From contig OW388300.1 in the NCBI GenBank assembly GCA_936450465.1, positions 41,696,358-41,760,357 on the forward strand: 64,000 nt of DNA, read 5' to 3'. The notes beneath the pieces were generated by a model, which ran no database searches, was not told where the DNA came from, and saw only the letters and a program-made list of their open reading frames with translations. Both the position numbers and the translations under genes were made by a program. This document shows positions 11,801 through 22,315 of the stretch, in pieces (within the stretch, counting starts at the first letter, position 1; every line of letters starts with the position of its first letter). The stretch comes from Gibbula magus. Its lineage: Eukaryota; Mollusca; Gastropoda; Trochida; Trochidae.

Positions 11801-14480
11801 AAGCGCTGAATGGTGGCGAGAATAGATTCCTAATGTAATAATGAATTGCATATCCATTTGTGTGTTACTTTCAGAGAATTACTTGGGAAACCTTCGCTCT
11901 ATACTGCCGTAAAGTGAATCCACAAACGAAAATAATTTAATTACAAATGAATGTTATTCAAATGCGAACATCGATTGGCAATCAAAGATGGTTTGCCTAT
12001 CCTCTTTAAAATGTTTAAATGTAAGACAATGTTACAGTTTAGTTTTATTTGATGAAAACCTTTTACTTTCCGATTGGTCAGCATTGGTAGTCTCATGTTG
12101 TTAAAAAATCATGCCCCCCACCTCCATTATAACAGCTCCTCGCCATGAGTTGGTGTCGTTGACCAGTTTTGACCAGTTTGATAAGTTGTTTAAGGGTCAA
12201 TAAATTGAAGACTTATTTGTTAAAAAATGTCTGATATGATTTTTGCATTTTTGCATTTGTGCATGTTTGCATTGCTTTGTATAAAAAACTCGTTTTGAAA
12301 TATTTTCAAACGTTTTTTAACGCTTCAAACACTCAGTGACACCATTTTGTTTACATTTATGGTGAACATGCTCAAGCGGTATCTGTATATCCATTATTGG
12401 CAGACATAATAAAACAAATATAAAAAGCCTAATTGTTATTTACATGATAAATACGTTGTATACTTCTCCCTCGGGTATTACGGTCTGATGCAACATCTTT
12501 GTACCAGAGCCACCCCTCTCTGTTAGAAATATAGTATATTAAACTATTACCCTAGCTCGTGGGAGAAGCATGCACTTTATAATTTCATTATCCGGATTGC
12601 AAGATACCTCAGAGATATGAATAAGTGATTGCCTGTCTCGATTATACATGTTTATAATATCATATACTTAAATGATTCATTTTCACTGCATTACTACTCG
12701 ATCAGTGTTATGTGTCTATTTAAAAAAAAGGACCATGTGTTTCTGAAATTAAGCAGATCTTGCCATTGAGTCATAGAACACTTTCTGTAAGTTCTTGTAG
12801 CAGTTCCCCGAACTAATCAAGAAAAGCAAGGAAGTGAGATGTAAACCTTTTCTTCAGATAAATGTATTTGCAAGAGAAGGTCATTGCAACCTGAAGTATG
12901 TTATTGAAACGAACCAGAAATCACGTTCAATCTTGCATCATGATTGGGGCTGGAAATTTCTTTCTCAATATTTGGGAGAGATCAACTGATAGAATACCAT
13001 GCACGTGGTGAGTTTCAAACAGTTATTTATAACAGAAATGTTACATTCTACCATAACTTTGCGAAAACAGTCCTTGCTGCTTGGCTAATGTGAAAAATCA
13101 GTGACTGTATATAGCAATTTATAACAAGCTAGAATTTCTGCATCGAATGACAAATGATAAATGATGGAATGGAGATACATGTAAACATACACATTCAATT
13201 TTAAATAACATTCAGACCTATATTATATCCATGTCACTTATTTTTAAACTCAGTATGTTTATTTCTAAATTCTCATTATATAAAGAGCTTGTAAGTAACG
13301 AAACATTGTGTTATGTAAAATATGTAAAATAGTAAATACTGTTTGAGTTTTTCTTTGATCCCAGGAAACCTTCTAATTTCTAATTCTATGATTCTCAAGT
13401 ATGTGTTTTTGATTCATTGTTTTCTGATATGTAAATTATTGATATTAACCAGAATTGATCATGATTCATAACTTTAAACAAAATCATTTCGTTGTTCCCT
13501 TTGGGACTAACTTTTGACATTTAACTATAGACTGGGAATTGGAAAAAGTTAGTGATAAAAAATGTAAGATTGACACCAGAGCCTATATACCGAGTAAAGT
13601 GTAATTTAATAATGGAAATAAATGTAACAGATGGGAGTTCATATTATACTTATGAAAGATTGCTGTGTGAATTGAGGCCTATGTCTATGACATGACCAGT
13701 ATGTTTGCATAGTACCAAGTTTACAACGATTTCTATCTTGTATTGTTAAGTTAGTGTTCTATTGCTGACAAATAATCAACATCACCAGAGCCAAATACAA
13801 ATTGAGTAGAATCGTCTATAAACTAAACTATGTTGTGACCTCTACGCAATATATGTCAGAGTCGAACAGCTGAATCATTTTTCTTCCTGGAATTCCATTT
13901 CAAGTTCAGTTCGATGACAACAGGTCAGTGTATTAAAAGAACATACACTGACCAATGTCTATCGAGCTGTCATCCAATTATGTTGTTTGTGATAGATACA
14001 AATTTGATGCACAGTATACAACACAATTCCTGGTATGTAAATCGTAAGGATATTTATAGATGAATGTCCTTAACCGTATTGATTTTTTTACTTTATTTCA
14101 ATGTTTCAGGATGTTAAGTTAAGAAACTAATGAAATTTGCTAATCGCCAGAATCAAACATGAACAATTCATTTTACATATACATATATAGTAAACAAACA
14201 TTACAACATTTAATGCTAACTTTAAAGCTTGTTTATGATTTCTGGAATGTGTTGGACTATAGCAAAAGTTATTATAACACATGTTTAGCCTAAAATTTAA
14301 AGGAAATATATATTATTCACTAAACTCACAGCAATTTGTTAACAATACAAACACATCACATCACATCACAGAGCGCCATTGCAACCCCTGAGTGGTGTCG
14401 AAAAATCTAATAACCAGCCTCACCAATCCATAAGTGTGTTATCTCCGGGGAATGATATAGAAAACTATAAATATGTGCAT
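8852..14480. other. Intergenic-type sequence, copy A
   Basis: No coding region is supported here. A relic of the 'gaggtgagtt…atgccgct' repeat starts at 8852 and another lies at 10505-10625. A short TA run sits at about 9666-9682 and is missing from copy B. A 14-kb-side hairpin occurs at about 13914-13974, where 'ggtcagtgtat' and 'atacactgacc' are nested inside 'gatgaca' and 'tgtcatc'. The remainder pairs with 39150-44985 in copy B, with small indels. Confidence 0.55.
10505..10625 (+). repeat. Old SINE-like repeat relic (copy A)
   Basis: The sequence 'attaatgccgctatcaagagtatttc…cacgactgctagtattattgcagggagaaag' is a diverged relative of the 122-bp insertion at 37421-37542 ('tttaacgccgctttcaagag…gcggctgccagtatcatggcagggagaaag'). 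It occurs at the same relative place in copy B (about 40979-41096), so it predates the 30-kb duplication. Confidence 0.65.
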
Positions 14481-14493
14481 GTGATGGACTGTG

Positions 14494-15154
14494 ATGTCCC
14501 CCGGTCCAACTTTTAATCCAACCTAGTCATATTACCCTTATTTTTCAAGTATGCTAAACACTAAGTTCAATACTGCATTAATAACGAGAAATAAAAAATT
14601 CAGAATAGCCAAAGTAGCAAAAGGCACCACTCTATCACTAGGTCTAAGCAAATACAAAGTTTGGTGAAAAAATATTGAAGGATTTTGGAGATAGAGGCCG
14701 GAAAAGCTCCCTACCCCCAATATGCAATAAGTTCAAATTGTTTCCATGGAAACCATAAAAAATCAAAAATTCAGAATAACCAAAATAGCAAAAGGCACCA
14801 CTCCACTACTAGGTCTAACCACATACCAGGTTTCGTAAAGAATACTAGATAGATTTTGAAATAGAGGCCGGAAAAGGTCCCTACCCCCAATTTGCACTAA
14901 GTTCAAATTGTTTCCATGGAAACCAGAAAGAAAAAAAAATTCAGAATAACCAAAATAGCAAAAGGCACCACTCCACCACTAGGTCTAACCACATACCAAT
15001 TTTCATGAAAAAATATTGAACGTTTTTTGAGATAAGGCCCGGAAAAGAAAGCATTTCGGAATAACGGAATAACGGAATAACGGAATAACGGAATGACGAT
15101 ATAACGGACGGAGGCGAAAACATTATGTCTCCCGAAACAATTTTCGGGGGACAT
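14494..15154. mobile_element. Copy-A-specific repeat element with ATGTCCCCCG ends
   Basis: Copy B lacks this block (compare 44985-45005). It starts 'atgtcccccg' (14494-14503) and ends with the exact inverted form (15145-15154). Inside are three diverged tandem units of about 170 bp, with landmarks 'gttcaaattgtttccatgg', 'aaaggcaccactc' and 'taggtctaa', then a short cggaataa minisatellite (about 15057-15105). It finishes with a small hairpin (15126-15153). I recall similar repeats as abundant in marine molluscs. No transposase frame is visible. About 30 bp left of the inverted end (14466-14493) is also absent from copy B, so the exact insertion point and target duplication are unresolved. Confidence 0.72.
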
Positions 15155-15387
15155 AACAATCTCTCTGCAGGTCTCACCGCAATAAAATGTGGGGTATCCT
15201 GATTCAGTATACCTCAGGAAACTCAAGTATAAGGACGGAAATTATCAGCGCTATAACATAATTTTGCATTTATTTACCAAATTTACATAGTCTGATGATA
15301 AAAATGGCGTATAAGTGTTTTGAAGTATTCATGTGGGTAAAATGTGATATTTAGACATAAAACATGTCTTAAATGATCGAATATTTC

Positions 15388-16177
15388 ATTTTATTATATA
15401 CCCATGTAAACTTAGGATAGTAATACAGAGGTGCAATACGGTTTCCATGGGCGATTTCCGAATTGCACGGTGAATTCCGTATTGCACGGCTGACGGTTCT
15501 ACTTTCTCTAAACTTCAGCACTTCTTGGAATTTTCCGTACTTTTCAATGTTTTCCCAATTAAATCTTCGAAATTTATGTGTTAATAACACTGCTAGTATT
15601 TTTTCAGTTGATTAAAGTATAATCATGGATTTGGCCTAATATTAACAGCACAAGCAGGGAAAATGTTACTCAAATTATCATTAACAAGGCAGAAAAGCGC
15701 AAAGTGTAAGGGGAATCGAAAGCATTGCCGAAAGCTTCACTAGCGATGCTGCACAACTGTGACGTCACAGCCGTTTACTAGTGTGACGTCATAACCATGG
15801 TTACGTCATTCGAAAGAAGCACGACGGACGGAAGCCTGAATGTTCTTTCTTTTTTTCAGTTCTTTGTTATTAAATAATAGTAAAGCAAATTTGATGGTTT
15901 AATTATGTTACCACACTTAAGAAAATTTCAATTACAGCTCTATTGGGTTGACAAATGACAAAATAAAGATATTATTAAGATGTCCAATGGTGAGTCGTGC
16001 TGGTCATGCAACCGTCTGTGTATCAATACGCAGCATGTCGTCCCGGTAATTTCTGCAACTTTATTTGTTTACCAATTTGCTAATAAAAAGGGGTATATAA
16101 TAAATATAGAACATCATATTTGTGCATTTGGATCGTTTGTATTGAACGAGAAGATGTCATGGAAGCGGAGGAACAAC
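15388..16177. repeat. Left arm of a large inverted repeat
   Basis: This ~790-bp block recurs in inverted orientation at 16985-17755. Both are missing from copy B. It carries two TGACGTCA octamers (15760-15767, 15784-15791) and a related acgtca at 15802. On the plus strand it then holds an ATG frame at 15980 (MSNGESCWSCNRLC…). On the minus strand it holds a frame (15590 down) starting MLLTHKFRRFNWENIEKYGK. The arms differ by substitutions and small indels, and the plus-strand ATG is destroyed in the right arm. It may be a duplicated promoter-like segment or a fold-back transposon; no transposase is seen. Confidence 0.75.
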
Positions 16178-16751
16178 GAGTTCACACATGTTGTCACTTA
16201 CAGGAACAGTCTTTCATTTCAAACAAGAAATCCAGGAAAACACGTTATCAAACTCTGATCAATCACTTTGACTAAAATCCCTTTAAAGTGGGAATGTCTA
16301 CAGCCAACACTAATGGTAATTAGGGAGACAATGGTCAACTTACCCATGCAAGTAAGTACAATTCAAGGACGAAGCATTAAACTGTTGTCTAACTAATACA
16401 ATCACAGGGTAGAGGTCACCACATAGTTAATGGTCTCTTTTACATAATCTGCCTTTGAAGGTGTTGCATTCAAGCATTTGTTAGCAATTATATATGGACT
16501 CCCCTATTGAAACCTAAGTCTAAACAAATGTAACCATAGCAAAATCCTTAAGATCCTCTAACCAAAGAATCCAATGTATGTATCAACTATAGATAATAAT
16601 GATATCAAAGCAACTACAATGAACTTGCAAGCAATATGAATTATGTTAAACCGTGAAGTATCTTTACACTAATAATTCATTCTCATTCTAGGACGAATCA
16701 TGACACTGTTGTCGGGGTAATGAAAAATCATAAAGTAGAGGTCATTCCGTA

Positions 16752-16778
16752 GTTAATGGTTAATGGTTAATGGTTAAT
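16752..16778 (+). repeat. gttaatg microsatellite
   Basis: Four consecutive copies of the 7-mer gttaatg are present in copy A, where copy B has a single unit (46190-46197). It is a simple slippage expansion. Confidence 0.85.
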
Positions 16779-16897
16779 CGATCTGCATGTTGATGGTGAT
16801 GTTCAAGTATGTGTCATCAATTAAACCTGGACTATGCAACTGAAACCCGTTCTTGATTATGTATAGCGATGGCAAAACCTTGAAATGTATATATATA

Positions 16898-17056
16898 TAG
16901 AACATCATACTTGTGCATTTGGATCGTTTGTATTGAACGAGAAGATGTCATGGAAGCGGAGGAACAACCAGTTCGAAGAACGAGTTGTTCCTCTGCTTCC
17001 ATGACAGCTTCGAGTTCAATACAAACGATCCAAATGCACAAGTATGATGTTCTATA
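16898..17056. repeat. Near-perfect hairpin inside the right inverted-repeat element
   Basis: The stem from 'tagaacatcatacttgtgca' (16898) to about 16971 pairs with about 16986-17056, leaving a loop of roughly 14 nt. The inner boundary of the large inverted repeat thus carries its own snap-back copy of the arm terminus. Matching the copy-B site ('aaatgtatata' then 'atcaatatattc', about 46309-46330) shows that the whole block from about 16896 to 17752 is extra DNA in copy A. Confidence 0.82.
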
Positions 17057-17755
17057 TTTATTATATACCCCTTTTTATTAGCAAATTTGTAATCAAATAA
17101 AGTTGCATAAATTTACTGGAACGACATGCTGCGTATTGATACACGGACGGTTGCTTGACCAGCACGACTCACGATTTGATATCTTAATAATATCTTTATT
17201 TTCTCATTTGTCAACCAAATAGAGCTGTAAGTGAAATTTTCTTAAGTGTGGTAACATAATTAAACCATCAAATTTGCTTTACTATTATTTAATTAAAAAG
17301 AGCTGAAAATAAGAAACAACATTCAGGCTTCCGTCCGTCGTGCTTCTTTCGAATGACGTAACCATGGTTATGACGTCACACTAGTAAACGGTTGTGACGT
17401 CACAGTGACGCAGCGTCGCTAGTGAAGCTGTCGGCAATGCTTACGATTCCCCTTACACTGTGCGCATTTCTGCCTTGTTAATGATAATTTGAGTGACATT
17501 TTCCCTGCTTGTGCTGTTAATATTAAGCCAAATCCATGCTGATACTTTAATCAACTGAAAAAATACTAACAGTGTTATTAAACCATAAATTCCGGAGATT
17601 TAATTGGGAAAACATTGAAAAGTACGGAAAATTCCGAGAAGTGCTGAAGTTTAGAGAAAGTAGAACCGTCAGCCATGCAATACGGAAATTGTCCACGGAA
17701 ACCGTGTTGCACCCCTGTATTACTATCTTAAGTTTACATGGGTATATAATAAAAT
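16985..17755. repeat. Right arm of the large inverted repeat
   Basis: This is the inverted partner of 15388-16177, with CRE-like octamers at 17371-17378 and 17395-17402. Its outer end 'catgggtatataataaaat' mirrors the left arm's 'attttattatatacccatg' at 15388. On the plus strand it holds the partner of the MLLTHKFRRFN frame (from 17572, MLLNHKFRRFNWENIEKYGK), which diverges after about 38 residues. That frame is similar in the two arms only as far as the DNA is similar, so I do not call it a gene. Confidence 0.75.
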
Positions 17756-18311
17756 CAATATATTCAATGTATGTAATGTATGCATCCATGGACAATAACA
17801 ATATCATATCACAAAACAACAACAATTAGCTTGCAATATGCATTATAGTAAGCCTTGAAGTATCTTTAAAATAACAAGTCTTTATCTTGTAAATATATTT
17901 AATGCGTTCTAAAGAAATACTGCACGATTGGTATCACATTTCCTCGATTCCTTTTGATTAATTCTCGAAATGTCTACAAGAAACTTGATTAAAATGTAAC
18001 TTCATAAGCCTGACAACTCCTCTCAACCACATGAATACATGGTCTGATTTGTGTCAGGTCATTGACTTGACGTAGTCAGAAATAATTGTTTTAAGACATT
18101 GACTTTGAAGATATTCAACTAAATTAATTGTTCAAAAGGATAAGTGACAGAAACAGGTACGAGGTGAGAAAAAGAGGAACAAAATGTTTATGGAAAAACA
18201 TAATATAGCTTGATTAATTTACAGTTTTCATATCAACAAACATATGTTTTAAGTAGGTGATTTTATCAATTTTTGAGAGTTCATATGTAATAGTAATATT
18301 AACAGTAACAG

Positions 18312-18610
18312 ACTATTCATAAAGCGCATATATCCATGCACATTGCATGCTCAAAGAGCTGGTTGACATATTACCCCTTGTCAACGAGTACAGAACACTA
18401 CCGTAGGAGATTACAACTGGTCGCCTGTCAGGTTCAAATTCAAATTCAGACTACCATCGTATCATACCAGGTACCCAATTTACTGCTGGGTGGACAGAGG
18501 CGCACTTTGAACTTAATCACTTACCCAGGGTGACACCACAAGTCTTTCAACTAATTTCTCAGTGTGGGGCAAGGAATGACCCTTCGAACTCTCAGTTTAT
18601 TCAGCCCATT
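18312..18610 (+). repeat. Dispersed 'tatagcgc'-type repeat (copy A, longer form)
   Basis: This is a block of the type 'actattcataaagcgcatat…gcatgctcaaagagctgg…gtacccaatttactgctggg…cttacccagggtgacacc'. I associate it with a widespread dispersed repeat family of marine invertebrates. Copy B (46815-46975) has the first half only; about 137 bp (about 18470-18608) is missing there between short CCA repeats. I see no tRNA-like head or poly-A tail, so the class is unassigned. Confidence 0.5.
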
Positions 18611-18894
18611 GTTGCTGAACTTCACTGATAGCAGTCGACTGAGCAATGCACAGGACCACGTGCCACCACGTGTACCTTATCCTATGTTGTTATGTAACCC
18701 CATTCATTTGATGGAAACATATTCCCATTAATCATAAACTAGATGAAAGGATTTGTCTAATTCCATGATTATCAAGAGGTAACTCCCATAAATTCCTCTT
18801 GCTCATCTAGTACGTTATCAGCAATATTACACAAACTCAGACAAAAACCACGAAAACACAACCGGCGAAATGCTTTCGAAATAATTAGAAACCT

Positions 18895-19217
18895 AGAAAT
18901 ATTTTAATACAGGTCACCATGAATAACAGTACCAGGTCAAGAACGAAATGTGAATCATTTTCTTCCATAATCGTACATGTATATACACTAGACATATTTT
19001 AGATCTAATATGTCAAGTATCAAGTTTGCATTTCTGTTTGGGACTGAACTTACCAACCATGTTGTCACCCTATTAATCAACCAATAAACCATGGAGAGAA
19101 TAGAATATGTCAGACCAAAATTGAGGTTCCATTTTCTTGTGATGATTTCTTGCATCTGAGATCAGGGGATAGATAATACATCATAGCTCCAAAAACAAGA
19201 ATAAGTAAGATAACTGT
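18895..19217. other. Segment deleted from copy B
   Basis: About 320 bp is present in copy A but missing in copy B. Copy B joins 'aaaccta' directly to 'taaatacatgg' at about 47262-47270. Short 'ta(g/t)aaata' homology at both ends fits a microhomology-mediated deletion in copy B. No gene or transposon ends are seen in the segment. Confidence 0.7.
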
Positions 19218-19610
19218 TATAAATACATGGCAATATCCATATGACGATATACCGTGAATCAATTTATTTTCTATATGCAACAGATCTTTGACAGTGTGGT
19301 GGAAAGAGACTTTCAACTATCTCTCAGTGGAGTCTGATCCTGTGGTTCATGCAATTACTACACTATTATAGCTGTCAGTCAATCAATGATCCAGACACAT
19401 TAGAGAAGCTTCATTTTCCTTGAAACTGGACTGCCACTTAGAAAAGTATAAGTATCACAAAAATTGAAAATTGAAGACGTGTGAGTCAATGAAAGTAATT
19501 TCATTTCTTCTCACTGTCACGCCAGACTTCAGCTTTCATTTCATATTTCCTAAATTCAGACACATCTCTGTTAAAGTGTCATGTGCTCCAGAATACGTTT
19601 TTTAAACTTC

Positions 19611-19639
19611 CGTTAAGAAAGATGATGTTTTTCTTAACG
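19611..19639. repeat. Short hairpin
   Basis: Perfect 10-nt arms 'cgttaagaaa' (19611-19620) and 'tttcttaacg' (19630-19639) enclose a 9-nt loop. It is preserved exactly in copy B (47713-47741). No T-run follows and no gene lies next to it, so its role is unknown. Confidence 0.7.
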
Positions 19640-20937
19640 TTTCAATAATATTCAATCTAACAGAGATTGGTAAAACGTGCAATTTGTGATTCAGCTTTTA
19701 TTTCACTTTCGTTGATTATGTTGAGACTGACGAAAGACCAATGAAGTGATCCTGGAAATTATTTGTTTAAGCTATTGACATTGAAACAGGAAAGGATGAA
19801 GGAATGAAGAGGTTATTAATTTTGATATTTTGTTTATTCTAAGATTCAGAAATTATTCAATGTACCTCTTGGATACTGTAACACGTGTGAAAATACTTAA
19901 CTAACACTAAACTGTTTTCTGTGTATTTAAATGTGCCAGTCTGAACTCACGATGATAGGATGTTGGCTACATTCTTACTCGTAAAATGAGTTTGAAAAAA
20001 GAAGTCTAATATCTTCTAACATCAACCTCAATTAACGATTTGGTCAAATTATATCCGTCACTGGTCACAGTTAATTTAAATGTAGCTTGATAGACAGTTT
20101 ATTGCACTGAAAATTCCCAATATCTCTTTGTTTGTCATATAATAATTAGACTGATTCAGTTTATTAACCCTGTGACTCTACTCGAACATCTTGATCTGTT
20201 TGTATCTCAAAATGTACCAAACAATTTGCAAGGGGATACTTTTTGTTTCAACACTGTCCATACAATTCAGTTGAATTGTATCGCTTGGAATCTGAATTTT
20301 GGTCTGTGCTAGTATATTGAAGATGTATTGAAAAACGTATTATCAGAAGCATTCATAGATAAAACGTATTTTAAGACCTGAAAACAATTGATTTAATATC
20401 CTTTTTTAAGGTTTACGGTACGTTCTGCTCGTGCTTAGCAATGCCTACACTGTCTTTTATGTTTGTGTTAAGCAGTTAAGCAGTAACAAGCTGTAAGGTT
20501 AAGACAGTGTTCAGTTTATAAATTAGGTCTATGCTACCTATCTGCTCATATTTTTGGTTAAATTCAGGAACGCAATTTATTTGAAAATTCAAGTGAAGTG
20601 TGCTTAGGATTTTGATTACTTTATGGGTAATGAACCTTATGATGTAGAAAGGAAATGTTATATCAATTATATAAAAGAACTGTTTGACAGGCATTCTAAA
20701 AGTTGGTGTTATAGAGTAGACAAGTTTATTGATGACCAACTGCTTTATTTAAAAAAGGTAAAGTTTCGGTATAGATCCTCACACTGTTATGAAGCATACT
20801 ATTTTCAACCTTTTTGACCTTCGACTTGGACTCATGTGATTTTGTTTAGTGAGTCTTTTTTGTGGTTGTCCTTTTGTCCTCTGGTCAATTTGACTATATA
20901 CCTTATGTGCGAATACCCATATAGCACATATCATGTA

Positions 20938-21165
20938 CCAGACGAATCGACCCACATTGCCCGTGAGGAATATAGAATAATCGTACTGTTATCAAAAACT
21001 GTTTCCATAAATACGTTAGCAAAAATAATGCAAAAAAAGGCAACAGTTTGTACGAGCCCAATCGACTCACATTGGCAATGAGGAAAGTGGTATAAAGGTA
21101 ACGTTATCAATAACTGTTTCAATCATTACGTTCGAATAAATAATGCCAAGAGAGTCAGCAGGCTG
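20938..21165 (+). repeat. Diverged ~118-bp tandem repeat (copy A)
   Basis: Two adjacent units share, in order, 'aatcgac.cacattg', 'gaggaa', 'gttatcaa(a/t)aactgtttc', 'tacgtt', 'aaataatgc' and 'caacag/cagcag'. The copy-B equivalents lie at about 49046-49275. An 81-codon frame (20836-21081) overlaps the repeat in both copies but is explained by the DNA repeat and carries no recognisable domain. Confidence 0.6.
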
Positions 21166-21996
21166 CATCAGTTATTTCCATCTGTGTCCGACCGAGATTC
21201 GTTGAGGTCAGAGTTGTGTGCATCTGTCTTACAGATCCTACATCAAACTGCTCAATTACGTTGTCTAGTCCAATTTATCCTATACAAATCAACTGCCAGG
21301 AGCACTTGGAGAGAGACACAAGAGATTGAAGGATATTAACATTTACCTTCTGTCATTTAATTCAACATGGTCTTGGATGCTTGTGTCATCGACGTTAACC
21401 GACGTTCACCTTGTGCCGGTACTTTGTACATTGAACATTGTACATTGACCTTCTGTCATTCATCTCAACATGGCTTTTGTCCCCGACATCAACTGAAAGT
21501 TCACTTTATACTTTGTTCTGATTCTCCATAACCAACTTTTTATTCATATGAACTGATTGAAAACATGGCATTCTTTCAGCACTTGTATTTGTATTTCAAG
21601 ATATCAAAGATTCTTATTTTACGTTTCAAATAACGTTATCCTTAAGATGGCATGAGGATGAGGAAAGTCTAAAGTGTTGAAGGATTATGTTGTTAATTTC
21701 AGTCTATTCTTGGGGATTTTAAAAAATCTGAATGAATTAACAGAAGGGATATATAAACAACGTTTTTGTAAATTTTCAATAGTATTCTTTGCTATCTATG
21801 TTTATTTAACTGTTCCATCAGTTGGTTGACACCTTCTCTCCAAAGCTTGTCGATTCTTCTTACAAGTTTATTAAAGCACACTGACCTTGGAAGCTCTTTC
21901 CACGTGGTAAGTTATGTCAGGGTGAACCCAATCAGAGATGTGACATAACTGATAAAGGTACAGTGTATTAACAAGATGACTGTTAAAACAGATCAT

Positions 21997-22315
21997 GATA
22001 TCAAAGCAAAAGTATTATTAAATAAAATATATGTATCAGCAGCAATAACTAATACTGTTACTGTGTTTTTTAAAGCATACCTTTTATGTTATAAAAGTGA
22101 TTTGTGGCTTAATAAGTTATATATAAACAGAACAATGTATGATTTAAATATGATATCAAAGCAAACGTTTTATTAAATAAAATATATGTATCAGCAGCAA
22201 TAACTAATACCGTTAGTGTATTTCTTTTAAAGAAATGCATACTTTTTTATGTTATAAAAGTGATTTGTGGCTTAATAAGTAACATATTAACAGAACAATG
22301 TATGATTTAAATAGT
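21997..22315 (+). repeat. 155-bp tandem duplication private to copy A
   Basis: 'gatatcaaagcaaa' occurs at 21997 and again at 22152, each followed by 'aaatatatgtatcagcagca', 'gtgatttgtggcttaataag' and 'acagaacaatgtatg'. Copy B has a single unit (from 50143). The duplication therefore happened in copy A after the 30-kb event, or was lost from copy B. Confidence 0.9.

Noticed and set aside
13914..13974. Nested hairpin (ggtcagtgtat / atacactgacc) as a possible microRNA precursor
   Set aside because: The copy-B equivalent (about 44440-44505) has mismatches in the stem and no mature-sequence conservation could be argued without small-RNA data.
20836..21081. 81-codon frame conserved in both copies (second at 48946-49191)
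   Set aside because: It overlaps a diverged ~118-bp DNA tandem repeat, has no recognisable domain, and its openness is explained by high DNA identity between copies.
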